From: JALHOP01 sp964484195
GTDB lineage: Bacteria; Myxococcota; XYA12-FULL-58-9; JALHOP01
Assembly (NCBI GenBank): GCA_964484195.1
Contig: CAZAER010000007.1
Span: 148,022 to 212,021 of the forward strand
Direction of reading: 5' to 3'
Length of the DNA: 64,000 nt
Shown: in pieces, positions 29,977 to 38,889 of the stretch
How positions within the stretch are numbered: position 1 is the first letter of the stretch
How the letters are laid out: each line of letters opens with the position of its first letter
Notes under the pieces: model-generated
What the model saw: only the letters and a program-made list of their open reading frames with translations
Databases searched by the model: none
Told to the model about the DNA's origin: nothing
Program-made: the position numbers and the translations under genes

Positions 29977-30504
29977 GTGGGCAATGCGATCGTCGTCGAG
30001 ACTGCTCTCGGAGCGTGCGGATTTTCGTGGACCAGCGAGGGCGTCCGTCGTTTTTCTTTACCTCAGGAATCGCAAAAAGCCTTGCTGCGTCGCGTAGATG
30101 CGGAGCTTTCCAGCGACGACGCCCCTGGTTGGGCGGCGGAGCTTGCCGGCCGCGTGCGTCGTCATCTCGATGGTGCTGTCGACGACTTTTGCGACGTGCC
30201 CATCGATTTTTCGGGGGTTTCGACCTTCGAGGCGATGGTCTACCGGGCCCTGCGTGAAGTCCGCCCGGGGGAGACCACCACCTACGGCGCACTGGCCTCG
30301 GCGATCGGTCAGCCAGGCGCCGCCCGGGCGCTCGGGCGCGCCATGGCGACGAACCCCATACCTCTTCTCGTGCCATGCCATCGCGTGCTCGCCGCCGGGG
30401 GCAAGGTCGGTGGTTTTTCCGCGTATGGCGGCGTGGTCACCAAGGAGCGCTTGCTCGCCATTGAAGGGGTCAAGCGCCCGCGTCAAGGTGACCTTTTCGC
30501 TTGA
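29977..30504 (+). CDS. ogt: Methylated-DNA--protein-cysteine methyltransferase
   Basis: 175 residues. Transfers alkyl groups from O6-alkylguanine to its own Cys and is used once per lesion. The active motif PCHRV has Cys134, preceded by TTYGALASAIGQPGAARALG, the DNA-binding helix-turn-helix with the Arg finger. The GTG start at 29977 is used. Single-domain Ogt/AGT type, without an Ada activator domain. It is followed by a PilZ gene on the same strand, 67 bases on. Confidence 0.94.
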   Translation: MGNAIVVETALGACGFSWTSEGVRRFSLPQESQKALLRRVDAELSSDDAPGWAAELAGRVRRHLDGAVDDFCDVPIDFSGVSTFEAMVYRALREVRPGETTTYGALASAIGQPGAARALGRAMATNPIPLLVPCHRVLAAGGKVGGFSAYGGVVTKERLLAIEGVKRPRQGDLFA

Positions 30505-30571
30505 GCGCGTGCCCATCCGTCGCCGCAGGGTCGTGTTGCCCGCCGCTCGGGTCGTGCTAAGTTTGCCCGTC

Positions 30572-30976
30572 GTGCCAAAAGACCGCCGCAGCTCCGACCG
30601 TCGCAATAGCGAATCCTCGATCGTCAAAACCCCGCGCCGCAAGACCGAGCGTCGCAATGCCGAGCGTCGGCTCGACGAACGCATCAGCCTCGACCTTTGG
30701 ATCGAGCAAGAAGCGGGGCCCGAGGTTTCGTACCGCCACGTGGGAGATCTGTCCGCCGGGGGCGTGCGTCTCGATCACGGCTTCTCGTATCCGGTGGGCT
30801 CGCGCGTGAAGCTGCGCTTTGCGCTGCCTGGCGATGCCCGACAGATCGAGGTCGCCGCCGACGTCGTCGCGGTGAGCCCGGAAGAGAGCCGGCACTACAC
30901 GAGTCTGCGCTTCGTCGATCTCGCGGGTGAAGACCACGTCCGCATCACGAAGTTCATCGAGAAGGGCAGGGGCTAA
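30572..30976 (+). CDS. PilZ-domain protein
   Basis: 134 residues from GTG 30572. The N-terminal 35 residues are very Arg-rich (RRKTERRNAERR). Residues about 38-130 have the PilZ form: the RxxxR c-di-GMP-binding pair in RRLDER followed by DLSAGGVRLD (D/NxSxxG). The domain probably binds c-di-GMP. It is a possible partner for the GGDEF-EAL protein further on, though not adjacent. The frame is open far upstream, but there it merely shadows ogt, which is why the short start was chosen. Confidence 0.88.
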   Translation: MPKDRRSSDRRNSESSIVKTPRRKTERRNAERRLDERISLDLWIEQEAGPEVSYRHVGDLSAGGVRLDHGFSYPVGSRVKLRFALPGDARQIEVAADVVAVSPEESRHYTSLRFVDLAGEDHVRITKFIEKGRG

Positions 30977-30999
30977 GGCCCCGTTCGCCCCGGCGAGCC

Positions 31000-31038
31000 A
31001 AAAAAAACGGAGAGCTTGGGTTCGACCCGTGCTCTCCG
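31000..31038 (-). terminator. Rho-independent terminator of the cold shock gene
   Basis: A stem CGGAGAGC/GCTCTCCG (31008-31038) with a GGGTTCGACCC inner hairpin is followed on the minus strand by eight T (31000-31007). It lies 54 bases after the stop of the cold shock gene. The inner GGGTTCGACCC looks like a tRNA T-arm, but the rest of a tRNA is absent. Confidence 0.88.
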
Positions 31039-31091
31039 CTTGCGATTGCGAAGCGACGCGGTTCTCACGCGTCGCTTCTAACGATCGTTTC

Positions 31092-31313
31092 TTAGGCCGT
31101 CGGGCGAACGCCCTGAGCCTGAAGACCCTTCTGGCCGCGAACGACGTCGAATACGACGCGCTGACCCTCGGCAAGAGTCTTGAAGCCCGAGCCTTCAATG
31201 GCCGAGAAGTGCACGAACACGTCCTCAGAGCCATTCGCCGGCGTAATGAAGCCGAAGCCCTTCGCGTCGTTGAACCACTTCACAGTACCTTCTTGGGAAT
31301 TACCCTGCTGCAT
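31092..31313 (-). CDS. Cold shock protein (CspA family)
   Basis: 73 residues, a single OB-fold. RNP1 KGFGFI is at 18-23 and RNP2 VFVHF at 32-36, with the usual EGTVKWFN start. It binds single-stranded RNA and DNA as an RNA chaperone. The gene is alone, with its own terminator and a long upstream gap of 358 bases, as expected of a gene with a structured leader. Confidence 0.97.
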   Translation of the reverse strand: MQQGNSQEGTVKWFNDAKGFGFITPANGSEDVFVHFSAIEGSGFKTLAEGQRVVFDVVRGQKGLQAQGVRPTA

Positions 31314-31672
31314 CTCAAACTCACTCTTTTCAAAAACGCGCTAACACGCGTTGCGCATGGAAACCATGCGGTGTTCTTTCAAGCTCGAGGTGGGATGAAG
31401 GAGCTACGATACAACCTGGAGCACTTCATTCTATCTATGCCGCGTGGACGCGGCGTCGACGCCAGCCCTAGCCCGAGAGCACGTGTTTCCCCGACATACA
31501 GGGTTCACGTACTCCCTGACGCGTTTACGCTAAAGCCGTTTAAGTTGGCAAGTGTTCTTTTTTGGGAGGAGACCGGCCCGGCCGCGTGAAACGGCCTCCC
31601 GCGCGATTTTTCCTTCGATTCGACGGGGATGTTAGGAGATGAAGAGGTTTCGATTCTGAAGGGCCAAACGTT
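31314..31672. other. Long intergenic region between divergent csp and hydrolase
   Basis: 358 bases with no protein gene that I can support. Seen: a possible weak minus-strand promoter (TTGCCA at 31546-31551, 17-base spacer, GTAAAC at 31523-31528), and an imperfect hairpin at 31564-31600 whose outer arms are GGGAGG/CCTCCC. The region probably holds both promoters and the csp 5' leader; none of these is certain. Confidence 0.4.
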
Positions 31673-32806
31673 TTGCGCGAGAGCCACCGCATCTTCCTGG
31701 TGCCCGGCTTCTTCGGGTTCGCGAACCTAGGGGAGCTGCTCTACTTCTCGCACGTCTGCGAGTTCCTCTCCGAGGTGTTCGCCGAGCACGGCATGCACGC
31801 CGAGATCATCCCCGTGCATACCTTTCCCACCGCATCGATCCGCGAGCGGGCCCGCCGCCTCCTCGAAGTGGTCAACGACGCCGCCGGCCACGATGACGGT
31901 CCCATCCACATCATCGGCCATTCGAGTGGCGGTCTCGATGTGCGCCTCATGGTGTCGCCCCACGCCCAGCTCGGCGAGGGGCTCGACGTCGAGCGGCTGG
32001 CAAACCGCGTCCGCACCGTGGTGACCTTGGCGACCCCGCATCATGGGACCCCGCTCGCGACCTACTTCAACACCATGTTCGGCTCGCGAATTTTGCGGCT
32101 GATGTCGCTCTCGACGATGTACGTCCTGCGCTATGGCAGGCTGCCGCTGTCGTTCTTGCTCAAGCTCGGTGGCTTGCTCGCCCGGGCCGACTCGCTCCTG
32201 CGCCGGGCCAACGGTGTGCTCGACCAGCTTTTCACGCAGCTCTTGAGCGACCTCTCCGAGGATCGGCATCGCGCGCTCACCAGCTTCTTCAACGAGGTGA
32301 GCGGCGACCAATCGCTCATTGGTCAGCTCACACCCGAAGGTCTCGATCTGTTCAACGCCGGCACCGTCGATCGCCCGAGTGTCCGCTATGGCTGTGTGGT
32401 GACCATGGCCAAGCCGCCGACCATGCGGGCGCGTCTGGCTCTCGGACCGGACCTCTACGGTCAGGTGACGCACACCGCGTTTGCTTGGCTCTATCGCCGC
32501 AACTCGGAGATGCCGCCGAATCGCGTCGCCAGGCTCACGCCCAAGCAGAGCATGAAGCTGCGCGCGTCGTTCGGGCGCATTCCCACGCCCGAGGACAACG
32601 ACGGCATCGTACCGACATTGTCACAGCCCTGGGGTGAGGTGATCACGGCGGTACAGGCGGACCACCTCGACATCATCGGTCACTTCGATGACCGCGCTCA
32701 CTATCCGCCGCACTACGACTGGTTGGTGACCGGGAGCGCCTTCGACCGCCGGCGCTTCGAGCGTCTATGGAGCAATGTCGCCGCGTTCATCGCGGAGCAG
32801 CGTTAG
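31673..32806 (+). CDS. Alpha/beta-hydrolase (lipase/PGAP1-like)
   Basis: 377 residues, start TTG at 31673 with GAAGGG upstream. It begins HRIFLVPGFFGF and carries the nucleophile elbow GHSSGGLDVRL (Ser about residue 85). A likely acidic residue lies in EDNDGIVPT and the His in DHLDIIGHFD, completing the triad. The central insertion (about 115-230) is helical, a lid. No signal peptide, so cytosolic unless exported otherwise. Likely an esterase or lipase. Its 3' end overlaps the next, convergent hydrolase gene by 20 bases. Confidence 0.82.
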   Translation: MRESHRIFLVPGFFGFANLGELLYFSHVCEFLSEVFAEHGMHAEIIPVHTFPTASIRERARRLLEVVNDAAGHDDGPIHIIGHSSGGLDVRLMVSPHAQLGEGLDVERLANRVRTVVTLATPHHGTPLATYFNTMFGSRILRLMSLSTMYVLRYGRLPLSFLLKLGGLLARADSLLRRANGVLDQLFTQLLSDLSEDRHRALTSFFNEVSGDQSLIGQLTPEGLDLFNAGTVDRPSVRYGCVVTMAKPPTMRARLALGPDLYGQVTHTAFAWLYRRNSEMPPNRVARLTPKQSMKLRASFGRIPTPEDNDGIVPTLSQPWGEVITAVQADHLDIIGHFDDRAHYPPHYDWLVTGSAFDRRRFERLWSNVAAFIAEQR

Positions 32807-33905
32807 CGACGCGCGGCACAGGCTCGGTGAGCGCGCGGACGACGCGCTCGATGGGCTCGCGCTCATCGAGGAACGACGTGTGCGTGCCCGCGACCTGCGG
32901 CATGACCGCGTCATAAGCGCGCAGCAAAGCTTCCGCCGGGTTCTGACTGCGCAGTTCCTCGCGTAGTCGCGCGCGCAGCGCTGGTCCGTGGACGTCATGC
33001 TCGAGGGCACGGGCATAGTTGCGGGCCCGCGGCCGCTCCGGCAACGGGCCACCGGCGAGATAGCTCGCGATGGCGGACTGATCGTGGGCGTCGAAGTCGT
33101 GGGCTCGGCGGGTCACGGTGCTCATGCGGTCTGTCCGGTACGCAGCCGTGTTCGAAAAGGTGACGTTCGAGAGGCCGGTGGCGTAGAGGCCTTCGAACAT
33201 CGCGCTCGAGCCGCGCATGTCGTAGTAGCCAGCCATGCCGATGAGGCGCATGACGAAGAGCGCGATGGGATTCGTCCACGCCCAGAAGCGCGACTCGTGG
33301 ATGTAGCCGTCGAGCGGCGTGTCGAGGGTTTGTACCCGCACGCTGGGAAAGCCTGCGCCTGGGACGCCCGCCTGTGCGAGCGTGTTCATGGCGACGCGCG
33401 TGACGATGCCGCCCATGCTGTGCGCGACGATGTCGAGCGGTTGATCGCGGTGTTGGCTTTGCGTTGCCAGGCCGCGGAGCGCGTTCGCGAGGTGCTCACC
33501 ATTGACGCTCGTGAGCTCGCCGGTGTCGTTGTACTGGAAGAAGTAGACCTGACGCCCAGCGGCGGTGAGGCGGTCTGCTAAAGCGGTCAGCTCTTCGCCC
33601 GAGCCGCGCATGCCGTGCACCAGCACCACGGGGCGCGCCTGCGGATCGAAGCGTCCGTAAGCAACCAGCGACGGTCCTTGGTCGTGCAGCACCCGGTGCT
33701 CGAAGAGCTCGGTCACCCGCGAGGTGACGAGCGGCCGCTTGAATGCGGCGTCGAGGGGACTCGCAACGGCGCGTTGCCGGCTGTCGGGCATCCCTTCGTC
33801 GGCGAGGGGAGTGTCCCGCTCGGGCGTCACGGGCGTGGCGTCGACGTCGCGCTGCGCCGGGAGCTGACCGGTGTGATCCGGTCTGATGCTGCGAAGACCA
33901 ACCAT
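32787..33905 (-). CDS. Alpha/beta-hydrolase with disordered N-terminus
   Basis: 372 residues from ATG 33905; a GTG at 33926 would add seven. The first 65 residues are Pro/Thr/Arg/Asp-rich and look disordered. The hydrolase part starts RPVVLVHGMRGSGEEL and has the elbow VAHSMGGIV (Ser about residue 158). It has TxDTPLDGYIHES typical of the lipase/PGAP1 side of the fold. No signal peptide. The pair of convergent hydrolase genes is not closely similar in sequence, so it is not a recent duplication. Substrate unknown. Confidence 0.75.
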   Translation of the reverse strand: MVGLRSIRPDHTGQLPAQRDVDATPVTPERDTPLADEGMPDSRQRAVASPLDAAFKRPLVTSRVTELFEHRVLHDQGPSLVAYGRFDPQARPVVLVHGMRGSGEELTALADRLTAAGRQVYFFQYNDTGELTSVNGEHLANALRGLATQSQHRDQPLDIVAHSMGGIVTRVAMNTLAQAGVPGAGFPSVRVQTLDTPLDGYIHESRFWAWTNPIALFVMRLIGMAGYYDMRGSSAMFEGLYATGLSNVTFSNTAAYRTDRMSTVTRRAHDFDAHDQSAIASYLAGGPLPERPRARNYARALEHDVHGPALRARLREELRSQNPAEALLRAYDAVMPQVAGTHTSFLDEREPIERVVRALTEPVPRVANAAPR

Positions 33906-33950
33906 ACTGCTGCAAGGAGCGTACACGAAACGGCCGCGGGCGGCTCCTAC

Positions 33951-34886
33951 TCAGAACTGCCCGAAAACGCTGACCCCTGTCGTCGTGTCAGTCACCTGCG
34001 GCAAGAGGCTCAGCTTCAGCTCGCTCTTGGGCACGGGATTCCATTCGTAGTGCAAATACGTGGGGATGGCGTAACCGGCGGCGAGACCAATGAGCGTGCC
34101 GAGCATCACGTCGCTTACGTAGTGTTTGTCTGCCATCATGCGCAGCACGCCCTGAATGCCGGTGAGCGTGAGCATGCTGCCGCAGGCGAAGTCGTCCCAA
34201 AAACCCCCGCCGTAGAGCGGCACGTGTTGGTGATGGGCGCACGTGAGCCCGGCCGCGGTGGCGACCACCGAGACATGCCCCGAGAGGAAGCTCGAATAGT
34301 TGCCGAACGCTTGGATGTTGTCGCAGCCGTAGTAGTAACCCGGGTCGGTGGAACAGCGCGCGAGCGCCGGGCGGTCGCGGGCGACGAAGCGATGGCCCAT
34401 GCGCACGATGAGCGTCGAGACCGCGAAGGCCTGAACGTTCATCATGCTCATCTGCCACATGGTCTCGGGGTCGCGGTGGATGATGAGCGGCACTAGGACG
34501 CCGTCGAGCAGATAGGGATACCACTGCGAGTTGAAGAGGATGTGGTCGCTGATGTCGGCGGCTTCGTCGCGGCCGTGCACGGTGTTGAGACTGAAGAAGT
34601 CCGCGATGGGCCCTTCGAACTGATTGCGACCGCCAATGCTCACCAGCCGCTCCTGAACGTTGAGCTGCTCGAAGCCGATGAGCACGCCCGCGGTGGCGAC
34701 GGTGCCGGCGTAGTCCCAGAGACCGAACTTGCGCCAGTGGGGCTGCCAGAGCTCGTTCTTCCAGAAGCCTTTTTCCGCCGCTGGCTCGAGAGCGGGGGTC
34801 TCCTCCGCGTTGGGGGGCGGGAGGACGGCATCAGGATTTTCGCCTTGCGCCAAAAGAACGGCGACGCAGAGTAACGCGACCGACAT
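33951..34886 (-). CDS. PAP2-superfamily phosphatase, membrane-associated
   Basis: 311 residues from ATG 34886 with a signal peptide (MSVALLCVAVLLAQG). The PAP2 motifs are present: GHRFVARDRP (motif 1, Arg/Pro), SFLSGHVS (motif 2, His), and RMMADKHYVSDVMLG (motif 3, Arg, His, Asp). A few hydrophobic stretches suggest membrane association. It likely dephosphorylates a lipid phosphate such as undecaprenyl pyrophosphate or phosphatidate; substrate is not readable. Divergent from malQ, 64 bases apart. Confidence 0.88.
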   Translation of the reverse strand: MSVALLCVAVLLAQGENPDAVLPPPNAEETPALEPAAEKGFWKNELWQPHWRKFGLWDYAGTVATAGVLIGFEQLNVQERLVSIGGRNQFEGPIADFFSLNTVHGRDEAADISDHILFNSQWYPYLLDGVLVPLIIHRDPETMWQMSMMNVQAFAVSTLIVRMGHRFVARDRPALARCSTDPGYYYGCDNIQAFGNYSSFLSGHVSVVATAAGLTCAHHQHVPLYGGGFWDDFACGSMLTLTGIQGVLRMMADKHYVSDVMLGTLIGLAAGYAIPTYLHYEWNPVPKSELKLSLLPQVTDTTTGVSVFGQF

Positions 34887-34950
34887 CAGGACCAAGCTAT
34901 ATCGTGCACAACCCTAGAGAAAGACCGCACTCGAGTGTTAGGGCGGAACG

Positions 34951-37092
34951 ATGAGCGCTCTCGACCAACTTTCCGAGCTCGTCGGCCTCTCGCGCGCCTA
35001 TCACGACATCTACGGAGCCGAGCGCGTGACCACCTCGGAGACCCAGCGCGCTTTGCTCGCGGCCATGGGGTTTGCCGTCGACGATACCGCCGCGCTCGAG
35101 GCCGCGGTGGTTGCCCTGCGCGAGCGCCCCTGGCGAGAGCTTACGGCTCCCGTCTCCGTCCAACGCACGGGAGACCGCCTGCACGTATTGATCACGGCGT
35201 CGCGTAGCGCGCGCGTCAAATGGCGGTTGGTTTGTGAGGACGGAGCGGTCCATGCGGCGGAAGCCGTCGACCTCCAGGTCGTCGACGAGCGTGACGGGCG
35301 TGCGCGCCTGCGCCTCGATCTGCCGGAAGTGGCCATCGGCTATCACGACCTCTTCGTCGAAGCCGGGGAGCAGAGCGCCCAGCACCGCCTGATTGTCGCG
35401 CCCCGCGCCTGTCACGTGCCTCCGGTCTTGAACGCGGGTGGACGCGGCTGGGGCACTGCGGTGCAAATCTACGCGTTGCGTACCCAAACATCGTGGGGCA
35501 TCGGCGACTACGGGGACTTGGCAGAGCTGGCGCGCGTCATGGGGAGCGCCGGCGCGAGCTTCGTCGGTGTCTCGCCGCTGCACGCATCTTTTCCGCATCG
35601 GCCTGGGGATGCTTCACCCTACAGTCCGTCATCGCGGTTGTTTCTCAACTGGATCTACATCGACGTCGAGTCGGTGCCGGATTACACGGCGTCGAGCGCG
35701 GCGCGCGAGCTAGTGGCCTCACCCGAGGTCCAAGCCGAGCTCGCTGCGGTGCGTGGCGCGGAACTCATCGACTATGCGGCCGTGGGCAAGCTCAAGCGGC
35801 GCGTCCTCGAGCTCGCTTACCGTTGCTTTCGCGAGAACCACCTCGAGAGCGGCGATGGCAGGGCGCAGAGCTTTCGTGCTTTCGTCGACGCTGGCGGCGA
35901 GCGCTTGCGGCAGCATGTGACGTACGAGGCGCTGCAAGATCATCTCTTCGCCCGCGACGCCGGCGCCTGGGGATGGCCGGTCTGGCCGGCGCAGTATCGT
36001 GAGCCGGATGCTCCAGCCGTCACGACGTTCGCCAACGACCATCGCGAGCGCGTCGAGTTCTTCGCATACTTGCAGTGGATCGCCGATGCCCAGCTTGCAC
36101 GCGCCGCCGCCACCGCGAAGGGCGCGGGCATGCGCATCGGCCTGTACATCGACCTCGCGGTGGGCGTCGACCGGGCGGGCTCGGAGACCTGGGCCTCGAG
36201 CGATGTTTACGCGACGGCCGCGAGCGTCGGCGCGCCGCCGGACGAGCTGGCGCTGAAGGGGCAAAACTGGGGCCTCCCACCTCTCATTCCGGAGCGGCTG
36301 CGCGATTCCGCCTATGCGCCGCTGGTCGCGACCTTGCGCCAGTGCATGAAACACGCGGGCGCGCTGCGGATGGATCATGTCATGGCGCTCTTACGTCTGT
36401 TCTGGGTGCCCCCGGGTCGGGACGCCACGGACGGTGCTTACGTCTACTATCCCTTCCGCGATTTGCTGGGGATCTTGGCGCTCGAGAGCATCCGCAACCA
36501 ATGCCTGGTCATCGGCGAAGACCTGGGCACCGTGCCCGACGAGGTGCGCTCCGCTTTGGCGGAACACCAAGTGCTCTCGTACCGCGTCTTCTACTTCGAG
36601 CAAGAGCACGACTATCGTCCGAAGCCGCCCGAGCACTACCCGCGCTGCGCCTTGGTGACCGCGAGCACCCACGACCTTCCGACCCTCAAGGGTTTCTGGG
36701 AGAGGCGTGACCTGGCGTTGCGCGCCGAGCTCGACCTCTACCCGTCGGTGGACATGCGCGGCCGCCAAGAGCACGGCCGCACCGTGCAAAAGCAGCGCAT
36801 CTTGGGGGCGCTCGCCGAGCGTCAGCTCGCAACCTACGACGAAGCGAGCTTCAACGCCCCGCTCACCCAAGAGATGGTGCGCGCCGTCTACACGTATCTT
36901 GCGCGCACGCCGTCGTGGTTGCTCGCCGTGCAGCTCGAGGACGTCCTCGGCGTGCTCGAACAGGCCAACCTTCCGGGAACCGTGCACGAGCATCCCAACT
37001 GGCGGCGGCGCTTGCCCATCAGCGTTGCCGAGATCGGCGCCTCGCCGGGGTTTGCCTTGCTCGCCGAGGCCTTGCGTCGCGAGGGCAGGTAG
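34951..37092 (+). CDS. malQ: 4-alpha-glucanotransferase (amylomaltase)
   Basis: 713 residues, GH77. Moves maltosyl groups between alpha-glucans. Motifs: SPYSPSSRLFLNWIYIDVE, then RIGLYIDLAVGV, the nucleophile region LRMDHVMAL, IGEDLGTVPDEV (acid/base Glu), and ASTHDLPTLKGFW. The N-terminal 150 residues are a MalQ-type cap. It is followed at 19 bases by the GH15 gene, which points to one glycogen/maltodextrin unit. Confidence 0.95.
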   Translation: MSALDQLSELVGLSRAYHDIYGAERVTTSETQRALLAAMGFAVDDTAALEAAVVALRERPWRELTAPVSVQRTGDRLHVLITASRSARVKWRLVCEDGAVHAAEAVDLQVVDERDGRARLRLDLPEVAIGYHDLFVEAGEQSAQHRLIVAPRACHVPPVLNAGGRGWGTAVQIYALRTQTSWGIGDYGDLAELARVMGSAGASFVGVSPLHASFPHRPGDASPYSPSSRLFLNWIYIDVESVPDYTASSAARELVASPEVQAELAAVRGAELIDYAAVGKLKRRVLELAYRCFRENHLESGDGRAQSFRAFVDAGGERLRQHVTYEALQDHLFARDAGAWGWPVWPAQYREPDAPAVTTFANDHRERVEFFAYLQWIADAQLARAAATAKGAGMRIGLYIDLAVGVDRAGSETWASSDVYATAASVGAPPDELALKGQNWGLPPLIPERLRDSAYAPLVATLRQCMKHAGALRMDHVMALLRLFWVPPGRDATDGAYVYYPFRDLLGILALESIRNQCLVIGEDLGTVPDEVRSALAEHQVLSYRVFYFEQEHDYRPKPPEHYPRCALVTASTHDLPTLKGFWERRDLALRAELDLYPSVDMRGRQEHGRTVQKQRILGALAERQLATYDEASFNAPLTQEMVRAVYTYLARTPSWLLAVQLEDVLGVLEQANLPGTVHEHPNWRRRLPISVAEIGASPGFALLAEALRREGR

Positions 37093-37110
37093 CAAAAGGT
37101 CCGGGGAACC

Positions 37111-38889
37111 ATGGCGCTACGCATCGAAGACTACGCGTTGATCGGGGACTGTGAGTCCGCGGCGCTGGTAGGGCGTAACGGCTCGATCGACTGGCTGTGC
37201 TGGCCGCGCTTCGACTCGCCTGCGTGTTTCGCGCGCCTCTTGGGTGACGCGGACAACGGCCACTGGCAGATCTTGCCCGAAGACCCCGTGAAGAAGTCGC
37301 GGCGCCGATACCGCGACGGCACCTTGATCCTCGAAAGCGACTACCTCTGCGATAGCGGACAGGTTCGCGTCATCGACTTCATGCCGCCGCGCGACCGGCT
37401 GAGTGACATCGTTCGTTTGGTGATCGGCATCGAGGGCGAGGTGCCGATGCGCTCGGAGCTGCGGCTGCGCTTCGACTACGGCGCGGTGGTGCCGTGGGTG
37501 ACGCGGCTCGAAGATGGCGCCCTGCGCGCGGTCGCGGGACCCGACATGGTGATCCTCCGGACGCAGGCGGCCCACCACGGCGTCGACCACATGACGCAAA
37601 GTGTGTTCACCGTCCGCAAAGGCGAACAGGTGCCGTTCGTGCTGACGTATGCGCCGTCGCACGGGGCGGTCCCGGATTCGATCGACCCGCTGACGCAGCT
37701 CGCCGACACCGAACGCTTCTGGCGCGACTGGTCGGGGCGATGCCTCGGCACCGGCCCGTATATCGACCTCATCCGTCGCTCGCTCATCACCTTGAAGGCG
37801 CTCACGTACGCGCCGACGGGCGGCATCATCGCGGCGGCAACGACGTCCTTGCCCGAGCTCATCGGTGGCAGCCGCAACTGGGACTATCGCTATTGCTGGC
37901 TGCGCGATGCGGCGTTGACGCTCGAAGCCCTGCTCGAGGCCGGTTACACAGAAGAAGCCGTATCGTTCCGCGACTGGCTCATGCGCGCCGCCGCCAACAG
38001 TCCCGACCACCTCCAAATCATGTACGGCCTCGCGGGCGAGCGTCGGCTTACCGAGCTCGAGCTGCCGTGGCTTGCGGGGTACGCCGACTCCAAGCCGGTG
38101 CGCACCGGTAACGCCGCCGCGGAGCAGTTCCAGCTCGATGTCTACGGCGAGATCGCCGACGCCACCGCCAAGACACTCGCGGCCGGCGCGCCCCCTGACG
38201 ACGTCGACTACCGCTTGCACCAAAGCATCGTTCGTCACCTCGAAGGTGTCTGGCGACAACCCGACTACGGCATCTGGGAAGTGCGGGGGCAACCGCAGCA
38301 CTTCACCTATTCGAAGGTCATGGTTTGGGTAGCGTTCGACCGCGCCATCAAGGCGGCTGAGGACAAAGAAGACGGCGATGCTCCGCTATCGCGTTGGCGT
38401 GCCATCCGCGAGGCGGTGCACGCCGAGATCTGCGAGCGTGCTTGGAACGAAGGCATCGGTGCGTTCACCCAGGCCTATGGCAGCCCGCTGCTCGATGCCG
38501 CGGTGCTGCGGATGCCTCATGTCGGCTTTCTACCAGCGACCGATCCGCGCATGGTGAGCACGGTTGCGGTCATCGAGAAGCGCCTCTCGGTCGACGGCTT
38601 CATCAGGCGTTACGACACGGCGCGCGTCGACGACGGCTTGGGGCAGGGCGAAGGCGTGTTCCTCGCCTGCAGCTTCTGGCTGGTCGACAACCTGATCATG
38701 CAGGGCCGCATCGACGAAGCCGAGGTGATGTTCGCCAAGCTCGCCGCGGTCTGTAACGACGTCGGCTTGCTCGCCGAAGAATACGATCCACGAACCGGCT
38801 CGCAGCTCGGCAATTTCCCACAGGCGTTCTCGCACGTCGCTTTCGTTGGGACGGCGCGGCGGCTGCAACGAGCGCGTGAGAGGCGCTGA
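37111..38889 (+). CDS. GH15 glycoside hydrolase (glucoamylase/trehalase-like)
   Basis: 592 residues. It starts with the conserved block IEDYALIGDCESAALVGRNG followed by SIDWLCWPRFDSP. The catalytic (alpha/alpha)6 part has RNWDYRYCWLRDAAL, GIWEVRGQPQHFTYSKVMVW (with a catalytic Glu) and LLAEEYDPRTGSQLGNFPQA (the second Glu). This GH15 branch includes bacterial glucoamylases and mycobacterial trehalases; sequence alone does not choose. Cytosolic. It lies between malQ and sppA with no gap before sppA. Confidence 0.93.
   Translation: MALRIEDYALIGDCESAALVGRNGSIDWLCWPRFDSPACFARLLGDADNGHWQILPEDPVKKSRRRYRDGTLILESDYLCDSGQVRVIDFMPPRDRLSDIVRLVIGIEGEVPMRSELRLRFDYGAVVPWVTRLEDGALRAVAGPDMVILRTQAAHHGVDHMTQSVFTVRKGEQVPFVLTYAPSHGAVPDSIDPLTQLADTERFWRDWSGRCLGTGPYIDLIRRSLITLKALTYAPTGGIIAAATTSLPELIGGSRNWDYRYCWLRDAALTLEALLEAGYTEEAVSFRDWLMRAAANSPDHLQIMYGLAGERRLTELELPWLAGYADSKPVRTGNAAAEQFQLDVYGEIADATAKTLAAGAPPDDVDYRLHQSIVRHLEGVWRQPDYGIWEVRGQPQHFTYSKVMVWVAFDRAIKAAEDKEDGDAPLSRWRAIREAVHAEICERAWNEGIGAFTQAYGSPLLDAAVLRMPHVGFLPATDPRMVSTVAVIEKRLSVDGFIRRYDTARVDDGLGQGEGVFLACSFWLVDNLIMQGRIDEAEVMFAKLAAVCNDVGLLAEEYDPRTGSQLGNFPQAFSHVAFVGTARRLQRARERR

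Noticed and set aside
31016..31030. GGGTTCGACCC resembling a tRNA T-arm
   Set aside because: It is the inner hairpin of the cold shock terminator. No acceptor, anticodon or D-arm can be folded around it.
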